64,000 nt of DNA from Nematostella vectensis (taxonomy: Eukaryota > Cnidaria > Anthozoa > Actiniaria > Edwardsiidae): the NCBI RefSeq assembly GCF_932526225.1, contig NC_064041.1, positions 6,283,042 to 6,347,041 of the forward strand, given 5' to 3'. Both the position numbers and the translations under genes were made by a program. The stretch's first letter is position 1. Each line of letters starts with the position of its first letter. The notes beneath the pieces were generated by a model. That model saw only the letters and a list, made by a program, of their open reading frames with translations. It was not told the DNA's origin and made no database searches. This document shows positions 53,601-64,000 of the stretch, piece after piece.

Positions 53601-55807
53601 ATTACAATATAATCTTTTTAAGTTAAAAAAATAAACAAAAAAATAACCAGATGCCCTGACTATAGTAGGCCAACCAATCAGAATGTAGCATTGATGAAAG
53701 GGTTCGAGGGATAATTGTCAAATACCTGATGACATCATCTTCGTCACCGCGTAATGTGCTGACTGACAGCCCCATTGACTGGCTGGATCGGGAAGAGTGT
53801 TCCTGAGTAATGGGCTGGAGAAAATATCAACATTATCACAATCATCATCGTCATCATGAATACTGTCATCACAGTCACCATCATTTCAGCATAAACTCCA
53901 GCTGAATGGCTTGAAGGGCCACTATATGGTCTTTACAAAAATGCTAGCAACCTGCTTTTTTGTGAGGGAAAAACATTCTAGTTTTTTTCATTCATCAAAT
54001 TTTGGTGGCTCTGCTGCATAATACAACTTTCTTTCCTTGCAGCTTTTCATTCTTTCTCTATTTTTTTCTACAAACTTTCTTTAGCACCCTGACACAAATG
54101 CATGAGCCACTGAGCCACGCGACTACCCGCTTGTCACGACCAAAACCATTGGAACAACCGTTCTATTTACTGCAAAATGGAACAGTTGATGGAGGACTCT
54201 CCGTAACAAAAAGTTCCTCCAGAACATATACCCTGCTGGTGCAAAAGTAACCCCCACAGTCAATTTGCATGATCTCAGCACCCCACAAAAAGCAAAACCA
54301 ATTGTGTACCACTCACTAACACCCACACTACCAAGATAACATCACCCAAAGAGATCCTGGAGTAGAGCTGACATGCCCCACAGAGTCTCCAACTGCAACA
54401 ACACCACCTAAAACTAGATGCTGTTAGCAAATCCCCCACCTGTGTTGACTCGTCCCTAGACAAAGAATACAAACTTACAGTACTGTCAGAGGTAGCGTAT
54501 TTTATGTCCCATTCTGGGTCTAGTGAAAACAATTCTTGCACATAGATTTTCATCGCCTTTTCTTGAGGCATTTTCCCATGTTGATGCCAAGATTCCCTGC
54601 AAAAAAAAACCCAACTTTGTGTGAGGTAACAGGGAATGGGAAAATTAATATTAACAGTATGAAAAAAAAAACATCAATAGTTTATTCTAGAATATTTTGT
54701 TGTCACAATTATTAGGAATTGCCACACAAGATGTTGCATTTTGCCAAACAAGACGTGGTTGAAAATTAGAGATGTCAATGGAAAATAGTTTGAGATTTTT
54801 TTAATTATTGTACATAAATATTTTATAATTTTAGGGACTTATTGACATACTGTAAACTCCTGTCTAAATTTCATGAATATAGATATCAATAATTATATCA
54901 AGCAAGAATTTCGCTTAGAAATCACAAGTCTTCTCAGTGAAAGTTTTATTTTTGAATTTCAAGAGAGAAACAAAAACATTAAAGTGAATATCCGTTACAC
55001 ACATAAAAGAGGGTAATTATACAAAAATAATACCCCACACTGATAGCCAATTAGGGCATTACATGAGAGTATATTCAGGAGAATCCTAACCACAAACATA
55101 ACCACATATATGTATAATCTATTACCTATTTAACATGCTCATGATAAGTCAATGCATATTCTAGTCAGCCCTCAATTCTTTAGGCTTAGCAATTTTAATA
55201 AATCCTAGAACCTATCAATTCTTCATTACTAATACTTATTATATTTTTAGATTTACAATTGTTATAAAGTGTAAGAAATTGACGGCACAAATATTGCTGT
55301 TTACATTTATTAACTATGCACCTAAAGCCTTAGAAATCACCCTACCAAGGTCTTTCAGATGCATGTTCTGTGTTCAATAACCAAATATGATAAATAATTT
55401 AGAGATGACTAAAAGTCGCTTGTTCGTAATGCTGTACCTAATCTTATTTGTATTTTTTAATAAAACCCTTACCACTTCGCCTTCCCTACGATGTCCCAAA
55501 ACCCTGGTCGAGAAGTCTTGCAAGGTCCCTCTGTAGCCTAGGAGTGAAGCAAAGAGGTAGCAAATCGAAACAAAATAATAACAAAAATTTATTTTCGTGT
55601 TTGAATTTCACTGACGTGAGCGAACAAATCATGCCAAACAAATCTGACCAAAATAAAGAACAAGCGAAAGCAAACCTGCTTGAATAGCCCGTAGAAAAGC
55701 AGTTTCTGTTCATCGCGTAGGTTCTTTAAGCTTCGTACGTAATCTGTAGCCTGTGCAAAAAGGTCTTGAACACATTCTTGAGAAATGACATCTTCGACAT
55801 CCGCCAT
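50456..55807 (-). CDS. ACBD6: Acyl-CoA-binding domain protein 6-like (ACBD6), complete, 8 exons, 252 aa
   Basis: Binds long-chain acyl-CoA through an ACB domain and carries ankyrin repeats. Exons 5' to 3': 55807-55676, 55537-55473, 54596-54479, 53814-53726, 52856-52757, 52322-52233, 51257-51227, 50589-50456. They total 759 nt (252 codons plus TAA). The ACB domain spans ~7-95: LFAQATDYVRSLKN, DEQKLLFYGLFKQATEGPCK, RPGFWDIVGKAKWESWHQHG, KMPQEKAMKIYVQELF. A Ser-rich linker follows (exon 53814-53726). The ankyrin part is ~135-252: DGNKTAFDWCKEGNVKRM, GMSLLHWACDRGHDHVVDFL, DSDGQTPIHYA, and a last repeat ending DVDGCLPEDATDNKSIKALL. It matches human ACBD6 in order and in diagnostic blocks such as LLHWACDRGH, and is about 30 residues shorter, mainly at the N-terminus. 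Confidence 0.94.
50590..50690. repeat. AATAAT / (CAA)n microsatellite at the ACBD6 last acceptor
   Basis: A run of about 15 CAA units plus AATAAT repeats. On the minus strand it becomes TTG/TTATT directly upstream of the last acceptor and so supplies its pyrimidine-rich tract. Confidence 0.9.
51357..52053. mobile_element. ~700-bp element with ~115-bp TIRs in ACBD6 intron
   Basis: The left arm (ATCCTCAGGGACCCAGGGC ... CACAGGGAGCGTG ... CCTGGGCAACTGCTCTGTAA) pairs along its length with the right arm (~51955-52050). TGACAAA flanks both sides (51350-51356, 52054-52060). The interior is non-coding. Superfamily unclear; the flanking repeat and long TIR leave hAT or Mutator-type possible. Confidence 0.65.
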
Positions 55808-55809
55808 CT

Positions 55810-58600
55810 TGCAATCTGTTGATTTGGACAAGCCGCATGCACAAACACCGCCGGCGCGATAGAAACACACAGGCAGACCAGATGTTCGGGAGTGTCCCCT
55901 TTTTGCACTGCTGTCACGGCTCACAAGTGGTCGTCACCAATGGTAAAAATAGTTTTTACTCCTGCTCCTCTAAGTGCAATGACGTGCACAAACAGTATAG
56001 TATGGCTCATTACACACAAAAACAAAATATAGATATATTCCTTTTCATGTATGATACCTCATCCCTCCCCCTACCCCCCAAATCTGTGTACGCTCCTGAT
56101 TTCTGAAACCTGGAGATTCCTATGAAGGTACCACTTTTTTCCTGTTGTTGATTATTAGATTTATTTTCTTCAAAGCCATTGGACACCAGGAAGGGGGGGG
56201 GGGGGTGGGTGGGTTACTCTATCATGTTGACTATACGGGGATGCTAAACCAGAAAGGGTCCCGTTTGATGCTCGAACTATACGAAAGGGTTGTATTTTTG
56301 CAATTATTTCACAATATAAAAGGATAGCAAATTCGTGATTAACACCATAAAACGGTCGATATATTACCTCGTAAGATTCGAATGGAAAATAAGTTTTGTA
56401 GATTTCAGCGACGACATTTTTATGAGATACGTTGCCAAAAAATGGCTGATCATCTCAAAATCTCACTATAAAATTTTCGATTTTTTTGCTTTCAATTTTG
56501 TTAAGAGGGTACTTGTGTTTCACATTTTATTACTTAATAAATGAGTCACCCTTTTCATTCACTATAAAAAAGGAGTCCAAAGTCTGGGCGGAGCATCCCT
56601 GTACAAAAATTTTCGAAGAATACCTCCCCCTGGACCCTAACGGCTATTTCTCTTTCATCTAATTATTTCAATTTGTGGATATGCCAGCCCACGAAATAAA
56701 GAAGACTGGCGTCTATATGCAGTGTCTTAGCAGGCCTCGAAATATTGTGGGGGGGGGGGGGGGAGGGCACAATACAGAAACATCAAGAAATATTATAGGG
56801 CACAGCCACGCCCCTACTGGTCATTTTCTTATAAATTAAAAACAAAAAAAGTGACACCAGCCACTTCCCCAGGAGACGAAATTGTCTGATCGGCCATTGA
56901 ATGAATTGTCCTAGATCCTCTTGGTTCCAGCAACTTTTTTTAATCCGTTTCAATGTTGTGGAATCATATATCTATGCTCCGCTAATGCAAAAGACAAAAT
57001 TAGTTTAAAAATGTAGGGGAAAGTTTCAATGCTACTGGAAAAACGTGGGGGAAGTTTTACGAATTGCTGTCGCAACGCAAGAAATCGATTTCACTCACGT
57101 GCCAATTAAATGCTTGCGTCAAATGGTCAACGTAAAAAAAATGGAGGGATGTCATTCACCTTTTACTTTACCAGTTTTTTTTATCTTCGAATTCCGAAGG
57201 GAGTGCCCCTGAAACTCTCTTTGAATTGCACCGAAATCTATAGATTGCGCCATGTTTACACAATTTTCACTTTTTTGTGTTTTGTAAAATGTTTACCGTA
57301 AGAGCAATAGGCACAAATACAGAGCTTGGGCTACCTGTGGGTTTTGCACAGTGACTGCTTTTGGCCGCGTACCGTACTACTTCACGTGCGTGACCTATTA
57401 GACGAGACACGCAATTAGCTTATAAATAATAAGTAACCAATCAACTCAGCTCATATATCCTCTATTTCTATTACGGTCAGTTTTACATCCCTTGTCTGGC
57501 CTAGGTCTCTCGACGTTTCGCAAGAAAGAATTCACAAACTCGCACGTTGTGCTTTTCAAAAAAAATATTCATCATCACAAAGTTTTCAGGAAATTACAAC
57601 TCAGAGAATATTACTTAATCTGGAGATTTAGCTTTTTACCTGGAGACCTGGAGATTTGCTGCAAAACCTGGACTACTCCCGGTTTATCCGGGAGAGTTGA
57701 CAGGTCTGCTGTACACTAAGAATATGAATAAGAATATGAATAAATATGAGAAGAATATGAATGACCTTCCATATGCTTGTCGGTATATCTATATACATTG
57801 ACTTTATACATTGACTTTCTGGCTCCCACAGGCTAAACATATCCTCGAACAGAGGCAGATTTGCCGGATTAAATGCACACTAATCAGAAAGATTTGTGGG
57901 CTCCCAAGACTCAAACTCTTTCTTATCTGAGCACCAGGCGTGGTTGTATGGAGAAAAAGGGGCTAATTTTAGGCACAGCTTCATCAACGCCCATGGTCAT
58001 GTAAGAAAATATAAACACTGAATTTTAACGAGCTGGATCGTAGCAGGAGGAAGGCACTGGGCACGTGCCCCCTCCCCCCCAATAAAATATATATAAATAA
58101 GAACATGGTCAAAATGAGAAGGTGGACTCTAAAAAATACGGTATGCTCGTCCTTTCCCTTAGGTTATAATTTTTTTTAGAGCCCGGGGCTCTATATCCCT
58201 TAGGGTCTTCTGGAAATCTGCCATCCCTTAGGATGACTACCAGGTGACCCTACCTCAAAAAATACAAATCAGTCCAGGCGCGTACATAAGGGGGAGGGGG
58301 GGGGGGTTGGGGATGCGCAGGCTCCCAAGGCATCCAGGCGCCCAAAAAGTGGGTCATTTCTTCAAAACTACCCTTTTTAATATACCTATGCTGCGCCCCT
58401 CTCAGCCAATCCTAGGTACGCGCCTGCAGTAGTTAGTAAAATTAAGAAACCTGATAATTTGTTTGTTTTATCGGCTATCCCTTAAAAAAATCCAGAAACC
58501 ACACCAATTTTGCTATTCCTTAGGATTAAAATTCATTTTCTCGACGAGAATATGTACATTTTTTTTGGGAGATTCCCCCCCCCCCCCCCCCCCTTCCCCG
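55810..58600. other. Intergenic stretch upstream of ACBD6; no gene seen
   Basis: The left edge should hold the ACBD6 promoter. It contains homopolymer G runs (56195, 56750, 58292) inside sequences resembling degraded TIR elements, and a CACAGGTAGCCCAAGCTCTG-family end near 57325. No ORF has recognisable protein features. Confidence 0.4.
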
Positions 58601-58601
58601 G

Positions 58602-58775
58602 AGATTATCGATCAACCAATCCTTTGTTATTGTTTATCATTGAAACACAACAGTTTACGTTACAAAATATATATGATTGAAAATATCTTGGTTACTCGCT
58701 TGAATTAGCCGAATTTGTGTGACTCGTCATTAAGCGGGAGCACAGAATGGTGGCGTGATTGGCTTTTTCATGCTA
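58602..58775. repeat. Dispersed repeat family A, copy 3
   Basis: Shorter copy with TTGTTATTGTTTATCATTGA, GATTGAAAATATCTTGGTTA, CTCGCTTGAATTAGCCGA and GCGGGAGCACAGAATGGTGG. Internally deleted relative to the copies at 6644 and 47186. Confidence 0.7.
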
Positions 58776-59373
58776 AAAGTTAAATATAAATGTCAAACTA
58801 CACGTATGTGGATTTATTGTTTACAGAACAAACAAACAATAACTTATAATTTTTAAATCTGATAAAGAAAAAAAATGCACATAGCTGTAATGAAAAAAAA
58901 AATAATAATAATCCAACCAACTGGTAATTATTTTGGACCCGTCTGTTTAACAATCCCGGACACACTTTACTCAAGCCCGTAACTAAATGCCCTGTCACAC
59001 GTAGACTTTTCGGCTGCAACTTGTCTCGCAAAAAGAAGGTTGCAGGTCGCACGCGCCCTGTCAGACGTGAAGTTTTTCCTGCGACTTGAAGCAATTTGTT
59101 GCAGGAAGTAGAAAGCGTTCTACTTTTCGTGCGACTTTGAGAAATGCAAAGTTGAAAAAGGGGTGTCAAACGCAAAAAAAATGCGTGAATTATTTTTTTG
59201 CGAGACAGGTCAAAACTCCTCACCTCTGGTTTCAGGCCTGTTACGTAACCCTTAATACAACTTCAAAAATAATAAATAAAATAGGAATAAATATTTTAAT
59301 TGCATCTTAATTTATATCTAATAGAGATTACTGGATTAGGCAACCAGAGAGAATAGGAACTATAAAGACAGTA

Positions 59374-59667
59374 CAGGGGCGGCGGAAGGGCAGGGGCAAG
59401 GGGGGGGGGGGGGGGCAGCCCCCCCTATTTTCTGAGCGGATGTTTCTTTATATATGAACGTTTTTTGTTAAAACAACGGGTTTCAAGCGGTGCATATGCA
59501 ACCGACAACAATTGTTGAACAGTTTTCCTAGATTATTCCCCGCGTTCTTATAAATAGCGCTTAAGAATTTGGAACCCCTGAAACGACTACCCACCCCTCC
59601 CCCCAACTTTCGCCCCCCCCCCCCCCCCCCCTCACCACCAATTATGGGACCATTCTGCCGCCCCCTG
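59374..59667. mobile_element. TIR element CAGGGGCGGCGGAA, 294 bp
   Basis: Starts CAGGGGCGGCGGAAGG and ends TTCTGCCGCCCCCTG, with G-run and C-run stretches near the two ends. Non-coding. The flanking duplication is not clear. Confidence 0.65.
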
Positions 59668-60106
59668 AGGTAATATTTTTTCTTTGGCATCACCCATCCT
59701 GCTTCAAAGAACAATCTGAACAATAAGAAGCACGGATGTCCTGTGAACTACCTTAATAGTATATATTTTTTCTAGTTTTAAGCTTCGTATCAATTCATTT
59801 CAATAGGGACTTGCGCTCAGAGATCACGTGACTGTTTAGGTGGCAAACTAGCGCGCGCTCAGCCTTTAAGTACCAAAGTAACAGCAACAAAAAGCAAATC
59901 ATTCAGCGCTTACGAAAAAACAGATCTCCTTTTTCAGAAAGGGTTTAGTTTCATTTAAAGATTTTATTTCTTCGTCGTTCTCTGGTGTGACGGCCGCTGT
60001 TATATTTGATTTTTTTGTTTGATCATTTTGTTTTTAATTTGCCACCCAATACCGTAAGGTCACGTGATCTCTTAGCACAAGTCCCCTATTGCTACTTCTA
60101 TCTTGT

Positions 60107-63100
60107 CTACTTCAACAGGAATCCATACTTCAGATCATCATCTTTCTCTACACGGAATGAACAGGATCCTGTGTAGAAGGCGTGGCCGGCGACCTCGACA
60201 TGCACAGCATCAAACTCTCCACACTTTGTCTCCTTGAGTACACGTCCACCAAACTTTGATCCAGACACACCTTCGAACACACGGAGCTGATTCAGCCCAA
60301 TCAGTTGCTTGGCGTATTGAACAGCAATACGTGCAGTGACTCCTGAACCAGTTGGACAACGATCAACCTGAAAAAGTCAAATATTTGTAGCAGGCTACTG
60401 GTAATTTCCATATATTTTTAAAAGTATTTGGGAAGGGGGGGGACCTGTCCCCAGTGCCCCACCCCCTGATACAGACATGTCTTTAGATACACTAAGTACT
60501 GCAGTTTAAGACTTTTTTTTAATTACATAGCTGTCAACTCACTAGTAACAGCAAGGTTAGTCACAGGACATACAAAATCTTCACATGATTCACATGAACA
60601 GAGCAGCATAGCCAGGATATTTAACAAGAGGGGGCCAAAAAGGCCCTTTTCTCCCGCATTTTAGATAACGTCTCATACATTTAATACATTTTTGGCTGCT
60701 AGAAGGGGGGGAGGTTTGGGTCACCCCCCTGGCTACGCCCCTGCAGATGAAGATGGGGGTCAGAGGCGTCCAGACCCCACCCGGCTCATGTGCCAAAATG
60801 AGACATTACGTGATAATACACTGAATGTCTATTGGATTCCTGTTAATACTGTATCTTGGTCAGTATAGAGATTTGGGAGCATAGGCAATTATAATATTAC
60901 ACTTTCCGAAAGTCCGTAATTAGCACTCGGGGCTCATCCCTAAACCCTGGATTGCCCAAATTTAGGACAAAATCATGCACTATTTTACTAAAAATATCTC
61001 CTGCTTTTAAAGATTAATCACATGCCTTTGGGCCCAAACATGCTGATCCCTCAGAAAATTCCAATCTCAAGTTTTTTTTTAGGTCTTATGGCTGACAGGT
61101 ATTTCTTCAGACTATTTTTCAAGACCAAATAAAGAGGGTTTAACAGTATTAGGATATTGGTACCCCTGAAACAGTATTTATTTGATAGCATGCAAACCCC
61201 CTTCAATAAGTTTGTAAGATAATATATATGCAGGGGCGGATACAGGATTTCAAAATGGGGGGTGGATAATTGATTTGATAATTGACAACTGATAACTGAT
61301 CAAGTGGTTTGTGGTAGGTCACTACATAGATCTTACAATACTTCATGCTGAATTGGATTTGTTGCGTCAGCAACGTCGAGCAGGCAAAGGAAATTGGCAG
61401 TACCTCCTATCCGTCAGACATCTACTCTCTTCAAACAATTTTTTTTTTAATTTTATTTTTTTTACTCAAAAAGGGGGGTGAAAATCCACCCAATCCACCC
61501 CCCCTGTATCCGCCCCTGATATGATAAACTGGTGCACCTCACATTGTTATGCCTGCCTCCCTCACCCTCCAATCTATTTCACCTTCAAAAGGACCTTGAG
61601 CTATACTTCTCAGTACTAGGGTCAGATACATTATGCTCGGAAATTTGAGCCTTATGCTTTTGAGCAATGCTTATAAAAGCATGGTATTAAGCAAAAAATT
61701 ATGCTCAAAAAGATGTATTGTGCTCGACATAAATTATTGTTCTTTCCAAATTTTTAACCAATATTCCATGCCCTTCTATAGAAGAAATGCCGAGTTCTGG
61801 CAAGGTCGGAAGGTTTTGGACTTCTTAATTGCGATAAAGCATTCTTCGCAGCTTCTGATGTGGCAGGGGGGATGAGTCAAATCAACAAAAGGCCCAGCAG
61901 GGTCAACAGGTGTCTCTGCCATGACCCACGATGAGTGATCAAAGGAGATGACAATTGCAAGGGCTTAGCAGCCTGGCATAAATTTAAAACCTGGGTACCA
62001 AGTCTCCAAATCAAAACACCCACACACTTTTCATTTTGTTGGTTTGATTGGAAAGTAAAGAGCAAGAACACAACAAAATCAAACAGCCACTTGATGTCCT
62101 TAGTGATTTTGTACTATTATGCCTGAAAAAATGGGTATTATGCCGGCATTATCATATGTTTCTCTATGATCCGACTATAGTATTATGCCCAAAATTATGC
62201 CGGCATGATGTATCTGAGCCTACTCAGTACTGAAACCAACATACACCAGAAATGTGGGTGTCTGTATCATAGACTCAATATGTTCGAATTTTTATGCGAT
62301 GTGGATCACCAGATATAAAAAAATCCAAATCTCTCTTTCGTATTTCTGTAAATGTCTACCATTATAGTTTTGTTATTAATATCATACCACGGTACCGTAC
62401 TTAGATATATTAGGGAGGGCAATGTATTATAAAACTGTATTAGGTAATTATGCTACACTTGTGATAATTTCCATTGTATTGTCTGTATTGTATTGTAATA
62501 ATGATCCATTGAATACTATACTGAGAAAGTTCCAGTTCCAGTCAGGAAACTAATTTCCATAATTATACAGCCCATAAAATACCCTTTAATCTATCTCATT
62601 GCACTTAAAAAACAAATAGATTGGAGAAAAAATGAAACAGCTTTAAATAGAATGTTTGCCAAATTATGTGGTTTCTTAATTTATTGGCTTGTCTGGAAAA
62701 TTGTGTGCTAATTTCATGGAAGTCAATCGATATGTCTTGTTTTAATAGCATGACCCTAACCATCAACCAAAAAATAAATGATATTATGAGTAAAGAAGAA
62801 TATTCAATATTGCATTTCTACAAGACATACTTTAGATAAGCAATCAAATTAATCATCTAAGATAAAGCCAAACCCCAAAACCACTATACCACTGAAATGT
62901 CATTTCCACACCTTACTGGAGAAGTAATAAAGCTTCATCAACAATGCAAAAATATTAGCAACCAATACACTCAAAACGTTTTTAAAACAGAAAGGTAAAA
63001 TACAGCATATTGCACAGTTTAATATGAAATTCCCCAAACAGCTGTTAAAAAAAGGTGTTGGCCGATTTTTTGTGCAGTATGAATTTTGGTTACAAAAGCC

Positions 63101-64000
63101 ACAGAATACAATATCAGGAAAATGAAAGTTGACCGTACTGATCAGAATAAAATATTAATTTCACCCTTACAGCCATAAATTAGTACTTTGGATGAATAAT
63201 TCAAAACACTAGGGGGAATCAAAACAAAGGAATACTCCCCCTACTGGCCACAAAATCATACTGTTATTATTCAATAAAGTACAAAGTCAGTTTTATTGGA
63301 AATTCAATTCACGGCCATTCCATAGACTAGGGCGCCGGTTCGAAGCAATTAGATTGACTAGGAAGCCATTTCGCAGCAATTTGGTGTACTAGGAAGCCAT
63401 TTCACAAACAGCTGATAAAACTGATACTCCGCAAAATTATTACTGGGAAAAATGCTCAAAATATACAAACCTCAGTATTTGAGAATTTAAAATTCAAAGA
63501 AAACTGATCTACTGTAAATTTCAGAAAAGAAACTCGAAAAGCTGTTTTCAAAATTTTTTGAACATTTTAGACAAAGAAATGGGAACAAATAAATGGGAGG
63601 ATACTAACCTGATTATCAGCGAACACTGTGATGTTTTTCGTGCAGTCGTCGGGGTCATCCGAGTAGCGATCTTTGCTATCTGTTATAATTACACCATAGA
63701 GAAACGCCAGTTCGGGCGAGTCGGGGTGGGTGAGCTTTACTTGGTTTTTTACCGCTCGGCTGATCACGGCGGCCGCATCAATAGCATCTCGAACTTTGCA
63801 AGTTTTCACATCTAAGCCAAGTTTGTCCCCAGAAACGATCGCGTAGAACGCTCCCCCGTAGCCGATGTCTAGCTTGACCGGGCCGTATTTATCGGTCTCA
63901 ACCACCAGGTCTATCGCAAAAGCGAAAGCAGGGACAGATACGAAGCGAACTTTGCCTGATTTGCCTTCGCAAAGTTCCACAAAAGCTTTGACGACCCCAC
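60107..64000 (-). CDS. L3HYPDH: trans-3-hydroxy-L-proline dehydratase, 3' two exons, 5' part outside window
   Basis: Proline-racemase-fold enzyme that dehydrates trans-3-hydroxy-L-proline in hydroxyproline catabolism. Exons: 64000-63609 (5' end open at window edge) and 60367-60107 (TAG stop). The first reads VRFVSVPAFAFAIDLVV, DIGYGGAFYAIVSGDKLGLD, LTHPDSPELAFLYGVIITD, ITVFADNQ. The second reads VDRCPTGSGVTARIAVQYAK and ends DDDLKYGFLLK. In true proline racemases the residue after the Pro in DR.P.G.G is a catalytic Cys. Here it is Thr, as in the human dehydratase, so dehydratase activity is expected. The residue before that Pro is Cys rather than the usual Ser. The first catalytic Cys lies in the missing part. 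The intron is 3.2 kb and holds TIR elements. Confidence 0.93.
60604..60743. mobile_element. GTAGCCAGG-type TIR element, copy 3
   Basis: Ends CAGCATAGCCAGGATATTT and CCTGGCTACGCCCCTG; interior GAGGGGGCCAAAAAGGCCC and TTTTTGGCTGCTAGAAGGGG, shared with 11417-11563 and 38665-38821. In the L3HYPDH intron. Confidence 0.75.
61231..61518. mobile_element. TIR element CAGGGGCGGATACAGG, 288 bp
   Basis: Starts CAGGGGCGGATACAGGATTT and ends CCTGTATCCGCCCCTG, flanked by ATATG on both sides (61226-61230, 61519-61523). Such CAGGGGCGGA termini are common in hAT-type MITEs, but the flanking repeat seen is shorter than 8 bp. In the L3HYPDH intron. Confidence 0.7.
61520..63600. other. L3HYPDH intron, rest; no further feature seen
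   Basis: AT-rich sequence. Several short motifs recur locally (TTATGCTC near 61630-61720, TTATGCCGGCAT near 62140-62205, GGAAGCCATTTC near 63360-63400). No gene, splice-supported exon or long repeat was recognised. Confidence 0.4.

Overview
This is a eukaryotic, animal window: AT-rich, with genes split into many short exons at canonical GT/AG junctions, and with introns crowded by inverted-repeat elements, satellites and one LINE. The gene set and the style of the mobile DNA suggest an anthozoan cnidarian (sea anemone or coral, for example Nematostella). That placement is inference from memory, not a search.

Layout. (1) 1-23553, minus: the N-terminal 941 codons of the RNA helicase DHX9 in 23 exons. 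The 3' end lies beyond base 1. Its introns hold a Mutator-like element carrying a gene fragment (222-1026), several MITEs, minisatellites and a decayed CR1-like LINE (19545-22352, plus strand). (2) 25130-26134, plus: an intact rhodopsin-class GPCR. A broken paralogue lies at 28519-29117, minus. (3) 30372-38061, minus: a complete 11-exon ALAD (porphobilinogen synthase, 331 aa). (4) 38414-40617, plus: complete 4-exon UBL5 (73 aa), head-to-head with ALAD and 352 bp away. (5) 45701-47014, plus: an unrecognised 437-aa protein built from a 14-residue repeat with one C-terminal membrane segment. It is preceded by an out-of-frame stretch of the same 42-bp repeat. (6) 50456-55807, minus: complete 8-exon ACBD6-like protein (252 aa, acyl-CoA-binding domain plus ankyrin repeats). 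(7) 60107-64000, minus: the last two exons of trans-3-hydroxy-L-proline dehydratase (L3HYPDH), with the 5' part beyond the window.

The genes do unrelated housekeeping jobs: RNA unwinding, haem synthesis, splicing/ubiquitin-like function, acyl-CoA binding and hydroxyproline catabolism. There is no operon. The only arrangement suggesting shared control is the divergent ALAD/UBL5 pair.

The most unusual structure is a recurring one. In both DHX9 and ALAD, intronic tandem repeats include a piece of the neighbouring exon together with its splice site. The ALAD case is the clearest: about 26 units of 64 bp, each with a copy of the exon-6 acceptor and the first ~30 coding bases. DHX9 shows three smaller or more decayed cases. 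Other points of interest are a Pack-MULE-like capture, a MITE holding an exact 138-bp copy of the GPCR paralogue's leader, and a perfect 42-bp inverted repeat of Penelope type where the GPCR pseudogene breaks off.
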